Shown here: positions 1-11,600 of the stretch, piece after piece
Layout: every line of letters begins with the position of its first letter
Numbering within the stretch: position 1 is the first letter of the stretch
Source: Vitrella brassicaformis
Taxonomy: Eukaryota > Sar > Vitrellaceae
Length of the DNA: 64,000 bases
NCBI GenBank assembly: GCA_001179505.1
Contig: CDMY01000329.1
Location: 4,646 to 68,645, forward strand
Direction of reading: 5' to 3'
Program-made: the position numbers and the translations under genes
Notes under the pieces: model-generated
The model's input: only the letters and a program-made list of their open reading frames with translations
Told to the model about the DNA's origin: nothing
Databases searched by the model: none

Positions 1-1472
1 GCCCACAGCATCGCGGTAGACGAGCTTCCCCTGGTCGCCTCGATACACAGTGTGCACCACGCCCCGCTCATCACGGTACACCAGCTTGCCGCTCTCGTCA
101 CGGTACAGCAGGGCCTTGCCGTGGTCGGCGCCGCTGGCCACTGCCAGGGCCGATGAGCCGTTGCTCGCACCGGCATTGGCGCTGGCGTCGCCACGTGTGG
201 GTGTGCGGGCGCCCCGCAGAGATGAGGGGGAGAGGGAGGAGTCGGTGACGGTGTAGTATGACTCCTCATCTTCATCCTCCTGGTCGCTCTCGAAGACGTC
301 TTCTGCCGCCTCGTCGAAGAGCGGCTTCCAGCCGATGGGTCTGCAACGCACGGTGGGAACACATGGGTGGGTGGGTGGGTTACTGTGTGCGGAAGGGCAC
401 ATTGGCTGACTTGGGCATGACGGCACCGAAGTTGCGATATATGGCGGGAAAGGGGGCGATGTGGGGGCATTCAGACGACTTCTGCCAGTCCGCCAGCTCC
501 ACCTTAGAGCTACCACACACACAGACAGGAAGGAACGAAGAACACACATCCGCCCGCCAATGGCGATCCCGGCCGTCATGATCGTCCTTCATTCACCTAC
601 CGGTTGAGCAGCACTTTGCCTCGGTGCCGAATATCCACATTGGAAGCCCGATATCTGTCTTTCCTTCTCTTGATCTTCCTGCTCCTCTTATCCCCCTTCA
701 CCAACTCCGCCGCATCAGGCCGCACATCATGGCCTGCACCACCATCGGACCGCACAGCAGCAGCAGCAGCAGTAGCCTCGCTCCTTGCTCCCCGTGGCTT
801 CGGCAGCCGACTGCCACGAGTGCCCATTCCCAAGCCGCGGCCATCATAGTCCCCACCGCCGCCCATCCCGAGACCCCGCCCGTCATACTCATCATCCACC
901 TCGCCAACGCCTGTGGCGGGGCTGACGGCCACCGTGGATGGCGGCCTGTGGCTGCTGCCGTTCGTCGGGTGGAGCACATTCGACTCTCGTGGGATGCTGT
1001 TGTATGTGTCGAAGTCAAACGCGCCGATGGGGTCGTCGAGCCACGTGGTGGAGTCTGATGTCTTGACGGGCGAGAGGATCCGTATCGACCCGTCAGGCGC
1101 CCACCAGCTGGGAGGCGAAGCGGACGGCAGCGGCGGAGGGGGCGGCACTGGGGGGATGTCACAAACACACACATGCAGAGAGAAAACACACATGACATGA
1201 CATGAGTGGACAGGCGGCCAGGACATTGACCGTGTTGGTTGCTTCTGGTCTGTCTGCGCAGCCTGGCTGGCTGGCTGGCTGGCTGGCTGGCCTCACCGAC
1301 CGTCAACGTTCGCCGCTGCCTTCCGTGCTTTGTCAGCATCATAGCCACTGGCGCCTTGTGAGGTTTTCTTGCTGCCGATGAGGCCTTTGTATATCTGTTT
1401 GAGTCCGACTCGCCTCTTCCAGTCCTGTTTCCTCGTCTGCCGCCCACCCTCTGCTGACGGCAACACCTCCAT
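1..1472 (-). CDS. Uncharacterised protein, C-terminus cut by the window edge
   Basis: I do not recognise this gene. The start is the ATG at 1472. Exons run about 1472-1297, 1107-601, 509-385 and 340 to the window edge, and the phases agree at each GT-AG junction. The first part is basic. The second exon holds WWAPDGSIRILSPVK, Gly-rich repeats (YDGRGLGMG twice) and a basic stretch rich in Lys/Arg. The third exon (ELADWQKSSECPHIAP, then FGAVMPKSANVPFRTQ) looks the most conserved. The last exon has an acidic stretch (ESDQEDEDEES) and then tandem short repeats of the type YRDExGKLVYRD up to the edge. No signal peptide or membrane segment is visible. It is divergent from ClpS. The end is missing, so its length and function are unknown. 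Confidence 0.6.
1265..1292. repeat. (CTGG)n microsatellite in the first intron
   Basis: About seven tandem CTGG units lie directly inside the donor side of the first intron of the gene at 1-1472. It is an ordinary simple repeat. Confidence 0.85.
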
Positions 1473-1716
1473 TCGCCGCAACGACGCTCAACACAACACT
1501 CCACAGCACCTCACGGGCAACTCGATGCCAGAGAGGTGTGAATCGATGCAGCGAGCGACACTGCGGTTGAAAAGCCTTCCCACTCTCTGCAGGGTTTGGG
1601 GTGCAGGGTTGCAAGCTCGCGTCAACTCGAAGGAGGGGAAACCTTCACCACCTGCTGCCCTCCTCTAGACGTGGATCTACCGAATCTGCTGTGTGTTCCG
1701 AGCTCGCTTGTAAAAC
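1473..1716. promoter_or_regulatory. Divergent promoter region with AAGCTCGC and GAGCTCGC motifs
   Basis: This 244-base spacer separates the start codons of the unknown gene (-) and clpS (+), so it must hold both promoters. I see AAGCTCGC at 1613-1620, just after a G-rich telomere-like stretch (about 1591-1610), and GAGCTCGC at 1700-1707, ten bases before the clpS ATG. The same 8-mer recurs in other divergent spacers of this window. I see no clear TATA box. Confidence 0.45.
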
Positions 1717-2548
1717 ATGAAGTTCGGCGCTGCGGCGACGGTGCCTCTCTCGATTGCTGCTCTGCTCTCAGCCATGCCATGCGGTGCATTCATACTGCCA
1801 CGGGTGAGCCAAGATTGCTGCATACATTGACTCGATGCTAGATCTCTTGCTTCTGTTGTGCTTGTGTGCGTTCGTTGGTGGCCGCAGGCATTCGGTGACG
1901 CAATGGAGAGGCGACTTGCTGCTGCTGCTGCTGCTGGGCCTCATCCCTTCATCTATCGGCCAACACACAGCTCTCTTAGAATGAGCGTGGCTGCACCACC
2001 CCGCCCCGCCATCGAGAAATCGCCTGAGGTCATCACTGCCCCGTCAGAGCCTGCCCGCGATGAGACCCCCAAGAAGGCAGATAAGTACAAGCTGATCCTA
2101 TACAATGACCCGTAAGCCGGCCACTCCAAGTAGGCGGACAGGCAGACGACAGGGTGTGTTGTATGTGTTCAGGGTCAACACGCGAGAGCATGTTGCACGA
2201 ACGCTCTGCAAAGTTGTCGGTGAGTGAGTGAGGCGGGCCAGATAGATGAAGGCAGCCGCACGTAAGGTAGCCTCTGCTAGTGTCACCCGCCGTGCGTCGC
2301 TGCTGCCTCTTCCTTGCCTTGCAGGTTTTGACAACAAGCAGGCGTTCGACTGCATGATGAAGGTACGCACGTCGATTCGTTGTCCATCCATCCGTCCATC
2401 CATCCATGCATCCATGTTGCTCCAGGCTCACACGACTGGATCGGCGTTGGTGGGCATCTGGGGCTTTGAGCTGGCTGAGTCTTACCACGAAGCACTGAGA
2501 GCGCACCAGCTCGTCACCGAGATCTTCCCCGTAGACGAGGACGACTAG
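1717..2548 (+). CDS. clpS: Plastid-targeted ClpS, N-degron adaptor of the Clp protease
   Basis: ClpS binds proteins with destabilising N-terminal residues and hands them to the ClpC/ClpP protease. Five exons (1717-1803, 1888-2111, 2173-2219, 2325-2362, 2426-2548) join in frame to 172 residues. The ClpS core begins at about residue 90 with KYKLILYNDPVNTREHV, where NDP is the family's conserved substrate-pocket motif. It continues with FDNKQAFDCMMKAH and ends in ELAESYHEALRAHQL. The first 25 or so residues form a signal peptide with a hydrophobic core (PLSIAALLSAMPCGA) and a Phe just after the likely cleavage site. A stretch rich in Ala, Arg and Ser follows. This two-part leader is the known pattern for secondary red plastids, so I infer import into the plastid stroma. 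The start is the only ATG that gives this leader. Confidence 0.93.
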
Positions 2549-3312
2549 CAACACACCGGCAGATGGCAGAGCTCTTTTGCGCCTCGAGAGCTTAGCCAGC
2601 GCGGCGGCGTTGTTTGCGAAGTGCAGTCAGTGAGGAGGCTAGGCTTGCGAACACGCGGCCCTTGTAGCTAGCTATCTCATCATGTATCATCTTCTATCGC
2701 TTAGCATGCCCAAAGGGACGGACACTCTGTGGAGTTTTTGCGAGTGTGTGGTGGGTGTCGATGTCTGCATGTCTGCCTGCCTGCCTCAGTTTTGTTGCCT
2801 TGCTTGTTTCCTCTGTCTGTACAGTGAGTGAATGCATCCCCTCCCATCCCATCCGTGTACACTGCCTGGCTAAGGGACTGGGTGGGACTGATGGGACTTG
2901 CTCTCAGTTTGCTGCCCGACATGACATGAATTCAGTCAACCACCAATCACGTGTTCGTCCGTCGCTGCATTGGCCATCACCATCAGCATGTGTGTATGTA
3001 TGTCTGTGTGAATGCACCCCAGCTCAGCAGTCGCAGTCTGTCTGTTCCATCACCTCCCCTCTCACACCATGGCCGAAAAAGCATAGGCGGCCGAGTGATG
3101 GATGGATGGATACATCTCTTAGGCTTGTGAGCCCAAGGGAGCCACTCAGTCAGTCAGTCAGTCAGTCAGCCTATAAGTACATAACAAATACATCAGTGTG
3201 TATGTACACGCGCTAAGTTTGCCCCCGTCAGGGCAAACCTCAATGCATGCAACGCAATGCACCACTCCGAAAAAACAGGACCAAGAAAAAAACTTCCCAA
3301 TGTCTGTCCCCC
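2549..3312. other. Convergent intergenic region with simple repeats
   Basis: This is 764 bases between the ends of clpS (+) and the giant helicase gene (-). It holds both 3' ends, GT-rich stretches and a short (CAGT)n run at about 3148-3171. I see no convincing gene. The open frames here consist of repeat-derived residues. Confidence 0.7.
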
Positions 3313-6300
3313 TCAGCTGATCCCATCAACGGCGCTGACAGCGTCCTTGCAGCGTGCAATGAGGGCCTGGAAGGTCTCCTCCTGCTGCTGCCGCGACGCC
3401 CTCACATGGCCGTCAAGTCGCGGCAGGGCCCCCTCCAGCTGGACCTCCTTGTGCTGGTTGTCGAAGGTGCGGAGGGCCTCTCGCAGCTGGCCGATGGGCT
3501 GCTGCTGCATGTACACGCCCCGTCTGGCCTCCTCCATCATCAGCTTGTACGCTGTGAGGGCCTCCCACGCCTCGTTGATCGCATCAGAGACCTCATCAGA
3601 CAGTCGAGCTGACGCACAGACAAACACAAGGCGAGATGGTGATTTGAGGTTTCACCCATACATAATTGCCCAGCTCACCCGCAGTCTCCAGTGACTGCAG
3701 TTTCTTCTTCATGGTTTCGGCGCTGGCCAGTCGGCGGTGGCAGGCGATCAGGAAGGACACGCCCTCACCCAGATACACCTCACCAAATGACTCAGCCGCG
3801 CCATCGGGCGAACCGTCATTCGCCTGGAGAGGAGATATGCCAATGAGCCCAGCCAGCCCTGTCTCAGTCAGTGACTGTGTGCGTGCCCGCTGCGTACGTA
3901 CCTTGTCCTTCTCGGCCTTGATCCATCGCTCTGCGTCGAACCGGATGAAGGTCTCATCGTCGAGCTTGTTCATCATCAGGCGGGTCCGGGCGGCGCGAAG
4001 CGTCGCCTTGAGGCGGAGGACCATGCGCATGGACAGGTTGAGCCGCGAGTCCTCCACGTTGGCCCCCTGCTCCAGCTGAGCGTCATTGACGGCCCCCTCC
4101 CCTCCCTCGGCGTCCCTCTCGTCCTCCTCGAGACCCTCCGGCCCCCGGTTGCTCGGCGATGCCCCGCCAGTGGCAGCAGTGGGGCTACCGTCCTCGGCCG
4201 CTTGCGTGTCTGCGTACGATGAGCGCGGCGAGGATCCGTCGTTGTCTGCTGCGGCCGGCCGGGAAGTGGTGGTGGCCTGGGAGGCCTGCTGCTGTTTGGG
4301 TGTGAAGCGGGCGAGGAAGGCCGAGGTGTCGCAGTGGAGCCTGCCGTCCTGCCTCCGAAAGACCACGACCTCTGCGCGGGGCGGCTTCCACGTGACGCGC
4401 GTCAGGTGGGTACTTGGGTTGCCGGAGGCGTCGAAGGACGAATGAGAGAAGAAGCCGCTGGTGTACCTTGGCCCCGGCCAGCCTGTTTGTTACGACCAAA
4501 TACAGGTACGTACCTAGAGGTGCGTTGTTCGCGAGCGTACCGAAAGGAGCCCTGATAGTGTCAGATCGTTTGAGCAGCACGAAGCTGTCGTCCAGATCGT
4601 GCAGCACCGAGTGCAGGTAGGGCGTCTGGCGGTCGAAGGACAGCGGGCCGCGAGTGCCGTGAGCTTGCTTGTCGGGGAGCGGGTCCAACACAAGCGCAGT
4701 CTGCCACACCCACACACGCATACACACCAACCCGCGATGAACGAGTGCATGAGTCAGCTCTCTTTGTTTGTCGCCTGGCTGACCATTCTGTGGTGGAGCG
4801 ATTCGTCGTTTTGTTGGATCACAGCTGGCAGGCCGTGCAGCAGCCTGCGGACCTCATGCCAGCGGCCACCGCCAGCCCACCCATGGAAGGACCGCTGGAT
4901 CGCATTCCTCTGCCGACTGAGGCTCGTGTGGCACCCTCCAGCCGTCAGCATCACGCAGATGGCCCGGTGCACGAACGCGCCCCTGCGTGTGCCGAAGTTG
5001 TCCAGCCAACGCGTCAGCTTGTCCCGGAACCTGCCGGTTGAGAAACCATCACAAACAAACCTGTTCATGAATTGCTCCGCAGGTACCTCGGATGTAGGAT
5101 GTGGCTGATGAAGTCGATGACGCCGTACAGGGCGCGGTGTGCGAGGCCGTTGACCAGGTGGGGCTTCTCGTATTGCAGCGTACAGGCAGACTCGATCAGG
5201 CAGGGAGGGCAGCGACGCATGAAGTCAACGGCCATCGACTGCACACACACACACACGCACAGAGAGAGAGCCATGGCGTCTGGGACACAACGACTGTGCA
5301 TGGTAAATCCTGCCTGCATACCTGTGGCAGCAGTAGGTTGTTCATATCCGAGAAGAGCGCTCCGGCGAAGCAGACGAGCCGCTCGCAAAACCACAGCAGG
5401 GTGTGTGGGTCGAGGCTGAAGCAAACCACACACACGCATGAGGATGCCCGTCTGTCTAGTCCATGTTCAGGTACATACCTGATGGTGAGAGGGTGGAAGT
5501 CCTGCACATAGGTCTGTGGGGTCATGGCCCGGATGGCCTGCTCGGCGGACCAGACTATCTCGGCATAGCAGTGCCGCACGTGCTCCACATCGTCGGACTT
5601 GTAGAAAGCATTGCCCTCCCACCACACCGACGCTATTGAACAACAGAACAGCCACACACGCATGGCGAAAAGGAGTGTGTGGCGATAGAGTGAGTGTACG
5701 GCATACAGAAGAAGAGCCACGTGGCGTCTCGGTTGTCGGACATCATGTTGTTGCGCAGGACAATCTCCACCGTGTCCATGCCGTGGTAGCCGACGAGACT
5801 CGCAATGCGACACACACTGCCGACCTTGTGTGCTATAGCGTCTGAGCGCTCGGCTGCCAGCAGGTCGTTGATCTCCGTCTTGATCAGCTCGTCGAGGGGA
5901 AGGCAGTGGTTAATGGCGGCCATGCGCAGGAGGCCGCATGGAGCGAAAGTCGGCATCAAGACCTCATTGCACAAGAAACTGTGCACCTGGGAGATACAGA
6001 ATAGGTTGGCGGCCGGCCGGCCCCTGCAAGAGTCAGTCGAGTCGTTCTGTGTACCTGTGCGGCTTTGGCGGTGTATTCTCTTTGTAGCTCCACCATGGAA
6101 GCATCGTCCTGCATCGCCCGCCGCATCTCAGCAGCCTCGAGATTGACCCTGACGGCCTTGAGCGTGGCGAGCAGGCTGTTGACGTCGCCAACCACCGCAC
6201 CGATGTCGGGCTCCTGCTCCATGTGCCTGCACAGTAAGTGGATCCATGTCAGTCACTCCTTGCCCACCTATGTATCTATCCCTTTCTTTCGGCTCGCTCA

Positions 6301-8640
6301 CTGGTAAGGGCATCCCTGGCTCCGAGCGCGACACTTCTTCTGCATGTGGAACGACCAGCACGGCTGCATCCGCTTGAGCCCGTCCACCGCCGTGTCGAGC
6401 CGCCTGCACAGTCCGCTCACGAGCTTCTTGTGCAGGAACGACGACAGTAGCGGCACCACATCGTGCAGCGAGACCGACGAGGTGCCCTCCTCCGCCACCT
6501 TGACGAGCATCTCGTTGCCCGAGACGTCCTTGACACGCACACGGCCCGTCATGAGCTCGACCGATTGCTGGATGGCGATGGGTATGGGGCGGCGGTTCTT
6601 GAGACACGCACTCATGTGGCAGAGCGAGGGGTCCTCGGGGGAGAAGACGTGCTTGTCGCATGCTGCATTCAGACCGGATTGAAGCTTGAACGCATCCTGC
6701 CGGACAACGACACACAGGCGGGCTGATTGGATGGGCATGGCAATGTGATGATGAAGGCGCCTGTTTTCACTCTCTGAAACGGACCTGGAGTTTGCCGTCC
6801 TTGCTGTACTCATCGCGATAGTGGACGAGGCACGACGCCCCCAGCTCTTGGAGGAACAGCAGCCACGACAGGCACGTCGCTCGCTGATGGACGTCGGTCT
6901 CGATCAGCCGCTGGTAGTGAGTCTTCCTGATGGCCTTGAGCAGCATGTGGGCGCCCTTACCGAAGAACTTCTTGGCGCTCTCACGGGTGCTGTCCAGCAC
7001 GCCAATGAGCATCTCGTCGAAGCTCTCCTGCTGCTGCTGCTGGTGCTCATTCTGGGGACGGTTGCGGGCCTGCTGTGCGTCCTTGAGGTCGCTGACAAGG
7101 GTCGCGACCTGCGTCTTGGTGCTCTGGCGGCCGGTGAAGACGGCCATCGCCCCGGTGGTGTTGAGGAAGCCACAGAGCTTGGCCATAAGAACACGGTGGA
7201 GACGCTCCGGATCCTGCTGCAGCATGGTAATCGCCCGCTGCTCCTCGCCACCCATGAGACACAGATCGGCCGCCTCCGAGAAGCGGCCCTGCTCCACCAA
7301 CACGTTGATGTGAGGTCCTGCGAGACACACACACACACACACCCCCACAACCGATCCGCTGCGTCCGTCCTTTGTCATGATCGTGAGTGACAGGTCTGTC
7401 TGTCTGTCTGTATCGGTTAGTCACTCACCTGTCTGTTAGCCTGCAGCAATATCTCGCACCGCACGTTGAGGGGCAGGAGGGCGGCCGATCGCTCATACAT
7501 CTGGGACTGTTTCGGCCTGTGGACAGCGGCGGCACCGCCACGCCGGCCACGACCACCCCTCGACGGCTGGTCAGCCTCGCGCGCGGCTGTCCTGAAGATG
7601 CGCTGGGCAAACCTGCACGCCGTGAATGAACCAACAGCAAGCACCAGGCACTTCAGACAGCCAACGCAGTGCGCGCACAGCCAACGCAGTGCGCACACAG
7701 CCGTACCGTTCGACCATGGGCCGTACGTCTGGAATTCCAGAGCCTTCGAGCCATTCGCACAGCTGCAGCCCCTCCTCCATCTTCTTGACTTTGGCGTAGG
7801 AGTCAAGGGCCCTCTTGGCATGCGCCCTGTCGTGTGTGACCTTGACATGAGCCTCCCACATGACACCTGATGGATGGATGGATAGTGGACGACCCACAGA
7901 CACAGACGGTCGTGACGTGTGGGTGAGTGACGTATATCTTCTCCGTGTGTTGTGGTGTGTGTGTCTTGCCTGCACTGAGCCACGCGTTGTCGTTTTCATA
8001 GCAGATGGCGGCCTTGTCGTATATTTCGCAGCCCCGGTAGGCTTCTGCCGCCTCACTGACATGACCCGACTCGACGAACAAATCTGCAACACACATGCAT
8101 TGATTGCATGACAGACACATGGATGGGATGCCTCAGCGTGGGTGCGATTGCACACGTACCTCCAGCCTCTCTCAGCAGCCATTTCGTGCCGCCCTCCTTC
8201 TCGGCATGCAGGTACTGGCGAATGAGGGCGAAGTCGGCAGAGTCGGTGGGTGCCTGTGTGACGGCTCTGTGGAGCGCCTTGAGCTCGCCCGCCGGGATGG
8301 CCATCTCGCGCTTCTTGTTCTTCTTGCTCGTGAGGCGGATCTTGTGCAGCACCTCGGCAAGACGCGCCATCTGAGGCTCCTTCGCATTAGAGAAACTGCA
8401 CACACACACAGACGGATGCACCACCACACAGACAGGCCAGCCACTTGTGCGAGCGACGACTTCACCTGATTCTGGCACTGTCGAAACGGTCGGCTCGCAA
8501 GAAGTTCATGGCTCTCTCGCACCACTCCTCCTCAGTGCTCTCTCGCGCAAAAGCCTCCTGCATGCCGAGGTCCTCCTTGGAGTGAACGTTGTTGACGAGC
8601 TTCATCTGGTCCCAGTAGTACAGCATCGGCCCGACGTGGT
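3313..8640 (-). other. C-terminal region of the giant gene, helical repeats
   Basis: After the second helicase come more than a thousand residues of mostly helical character. Several stretches look like TPR or HEAT-type hairpins, for example VLVEQGRFSEAADLCLMGG and FVESGHVSEAAEAYRG. TRANK1 family members also carry such a tail, so it probably belongs to module 3. The last exons hold a low-complexity Ser/Thr/Glu stretch (about 4080-4290) and a final helical segment ending at the TGA at 3313. One intron here (4483-4513) appears to be only 31 nt. A 20-base tandem duplication lies within an intron at 7661-7700. Confidence 0.65.
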
Positions 8641-11600
8641 CATCACTGCTGTCGATGATCCACACGCGCTTGCGGGCCCTTGATTTAAAGGAAGCACACA
8701 AGTCGGCACACTCATCTGGGTGCTTTGGTGTGTCAGTGCTACAGATGCGTACCTGGTGATGGCGACGTACAGCTCTTTCAGGAGAGAGCAGAGGAGGGCG
8801 TCTCGAGAGGCGTCGAACTTGCCACAGACGCGCTTCAAGATGGAGGGGTCAACCTAAAAACGGAGAGCAATGATGTGGTGTGGGCGACGGAGCCAAGCCA
8901 TCCTATCCTCCCACACATACGGTACGTCGGGGCGTAGCATTCACTTACCGTGGCGTCGGGGTAGACGTCCTGTATGAAGGCGTACACGACTGACCACACG
9001 TTGGCAGATGAAGCGGCACTGTGGGGGCGATGGATGTCCTGGGTGTCGGCGAAGAAGTTGACCAACAGCACATCTGATTGACATGAAATGACATCGATGA
9101 CACAACACAACATAACACAACGCACCCACATGCATCCATCCATCCATCCAGATGACCATTGTCTCCTCCTCCCCTACCATCGAACTCGAGGCCTTTCGAC
9201 TCCTCTATGGTGAGTATGATGGACGACGGGAAGTGCTGCTCGAGCTGCTGACGGGTGGCGTCCGTGCGGACCAGCAGCGCCTGCTGGCTGCCGAATTGGG
9301 GCCCAGCGAGGGGGTTGCGAGTGGCGGGGGGAGGGGGCGAGGAGGAGCTGCTCGAAGCGGCCTGAGAGGCAGGCTTGTTGAACAGCAGCTTGAAGGCATC
9401 GGCGAGCTCCATCTCGGTGATCACAACCGGCAGCAAGTGGTTGTCTGCACGTAAGAAACACACCGCATGGCATCACATCACAAACACACTGGCAGCTTGT
9501 TTGCATTAGTATGACCTTCCATCGATTCTTCTCGCTCGAGCTGACAAGGTAAGGTGCACAAAGACAAAGGAGAGTCTATTCTTCTCACCCACTTCTAAAG
9601 TCGATTCTTCTCTTCTTTCTTACCCTGTCTATCTTCTCGGGGAACATGTGCACCAGCAAATCGATCACACTCGCAGCCAGCTCTGCACACAACAAACAGA
9701 CAACATTAGGCCTCGTGCCTTTGTATGTTCTCCCACACGTACCGATGACGCCCTTGGATGAGCGGTAGTTTTTGGAGAGGAATTTGAGGGCCTGGGAGTA
9801 CTGCTGCTTCCACTGTGGGGTGTTCTTGATGACCTCTGGCACGAACATCTCGTAGAAGAGCGACTTGATCGACTCGAACCTGAACTCTCTGCCCTTCGCT
9901 ATCGTCTGAGCCGTGTCACCTGTGTGCACACAACACAACACAACACAACACACCGCAGAGCACACAATGTTGACTGACTGACTGGTGCCTGGTGGCTCTC
10001 GAGAGGTCTCTGTCTGTGTGTACCGGCAAAGGCGAAGTGTGTTGGGTTGCTGGTGAGGTATCTGAAGATGAGCATCTGGATGGGCAGCAGGTCCTGCACC
10101 TCGTCGATCATGACACCGCGGACATCCACCAGCTGCCGCAGACCCTCGCCGCTGTCCCGCAGACGGATGAGCAGCTGCCTGGCGACGTTGGCCGCGTCGT
10201 GGCGCCCGTGGACCCTCAGCAGCTTCTCGTACCGCTCGAACGCATCATACACACACCTGCAGTCACGGCACCCACCCACAGTGGCCGGCCACTTATTTCA
10301 CTGTAGTCTTGTTTCTCTCACTCACTCTGTATGCTGACCTTCTCGCATTTTGGTCCTCAATGGACGACTCCTTGATGCGCTCTTTGTCCACCACACCGCA
10401 CTCGTACTCTCCCCTGGAGAACCAAGACACATGCAACAGAGCACACAGCCATGTAGTAGCTCCCTCCCCTGTTTGTCGTCCTTCTCATGCGTACCTCGTG
10501 AGCCATGCGTTGGTTTCCTTTCCGCTGAGTATTCTCTTGGCCACTGGCTTGCTCCCCTTGATGACGGTCAGAATCTCCTTGAAGAAGGTCAGGGGCGAGA
10601 TGTCGCTGCCCCCTAGGGCAGATGCAAGCTTGCGCCACCACCCGCCGAGCATGAAATCATCAAACGTCATCTGCGACGTACCAAGAAGCAACCAGGACAG
10701 AGGGATGGGTGGGTGCTGGGCTGTCCGTGTGTGGCTAAGCTGACCTCGTCCTCCTCGAAGTAGCGTCCGCTCCTCGCGAGTGGGTCCTCAGTCGTCAGGT
10801 CATTCAGCATGAGATCGTCGACGTCCTGACAACGAACGTCAGGGACGGGCATCGATGGACAATGTCAGACGAGACAGCATTTAGGTGTGCGTCACTCGTC
10901 ACTGACCTCATCGATCTCTTCGTCCTCATCATCCTCGTCAGCAGCGGCAGTGGCACCAGCCCGCCTCCGCTGCTGCTGGCTGAGATGCGCGCCACGCCGC
11001 AGCTGATCCTGAAATGGACATGTCGACAGCCGCAGCCGTGTGATGGGATGAAAGTCGGTAATCTCTGGTCTGTTGTGTTGACCTGACCTCGATGGTCATT
11101 GTCCTGAAACACCGCTGTCCGGCAGTGGAGGTGTCGAGGAGCTTCAGGAACTGCTGAAAGGACAGGATGAGCACGGAACAATCCTCAGCCGCACCGAAGT
11201 CCTTCAGCTCAGCCGCAGCAGCTGTATTCATCGGCAGGCAGACCCGACACCACACACACAAGACGTATGTAGGAATGTTTGTGTCCACCCTGACTGACCG
11301 TCTTTGCCGGGCGCGTTTGGATCGCTGGTGACGACCCCCTCGTCCATGATTTCCTGCTCTCTGCTGGTCCCCACAGCTTCGATGTAGTTGTGCAGCCGCG
11401 TGTAGTGCAGCTGGATCTCAGCAGCCAGCTTGGGCGAGGCTGTGCACAGCACCAACACACGGTTGTGGGCACCCGCCGGCCGGACGCTGTTGCTCGCCTC
11501 TTGCAACAGCCGCTGGTGGGCAATGACCAGACGCTTCACTGCACACATAACAACACAGACAGACAGACACAAGGGTCGCTGCGTGTAAGCTGGATCGGTT

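Noticed and set aside
2746-3216. Plus-strand open frame of about 150 residues
   Set aside because: Its residues come mostly from GT, CAGT and TGCC repeats (Cys/Ser/Val-rich). It lies in a convergent spacer and shows no domain.
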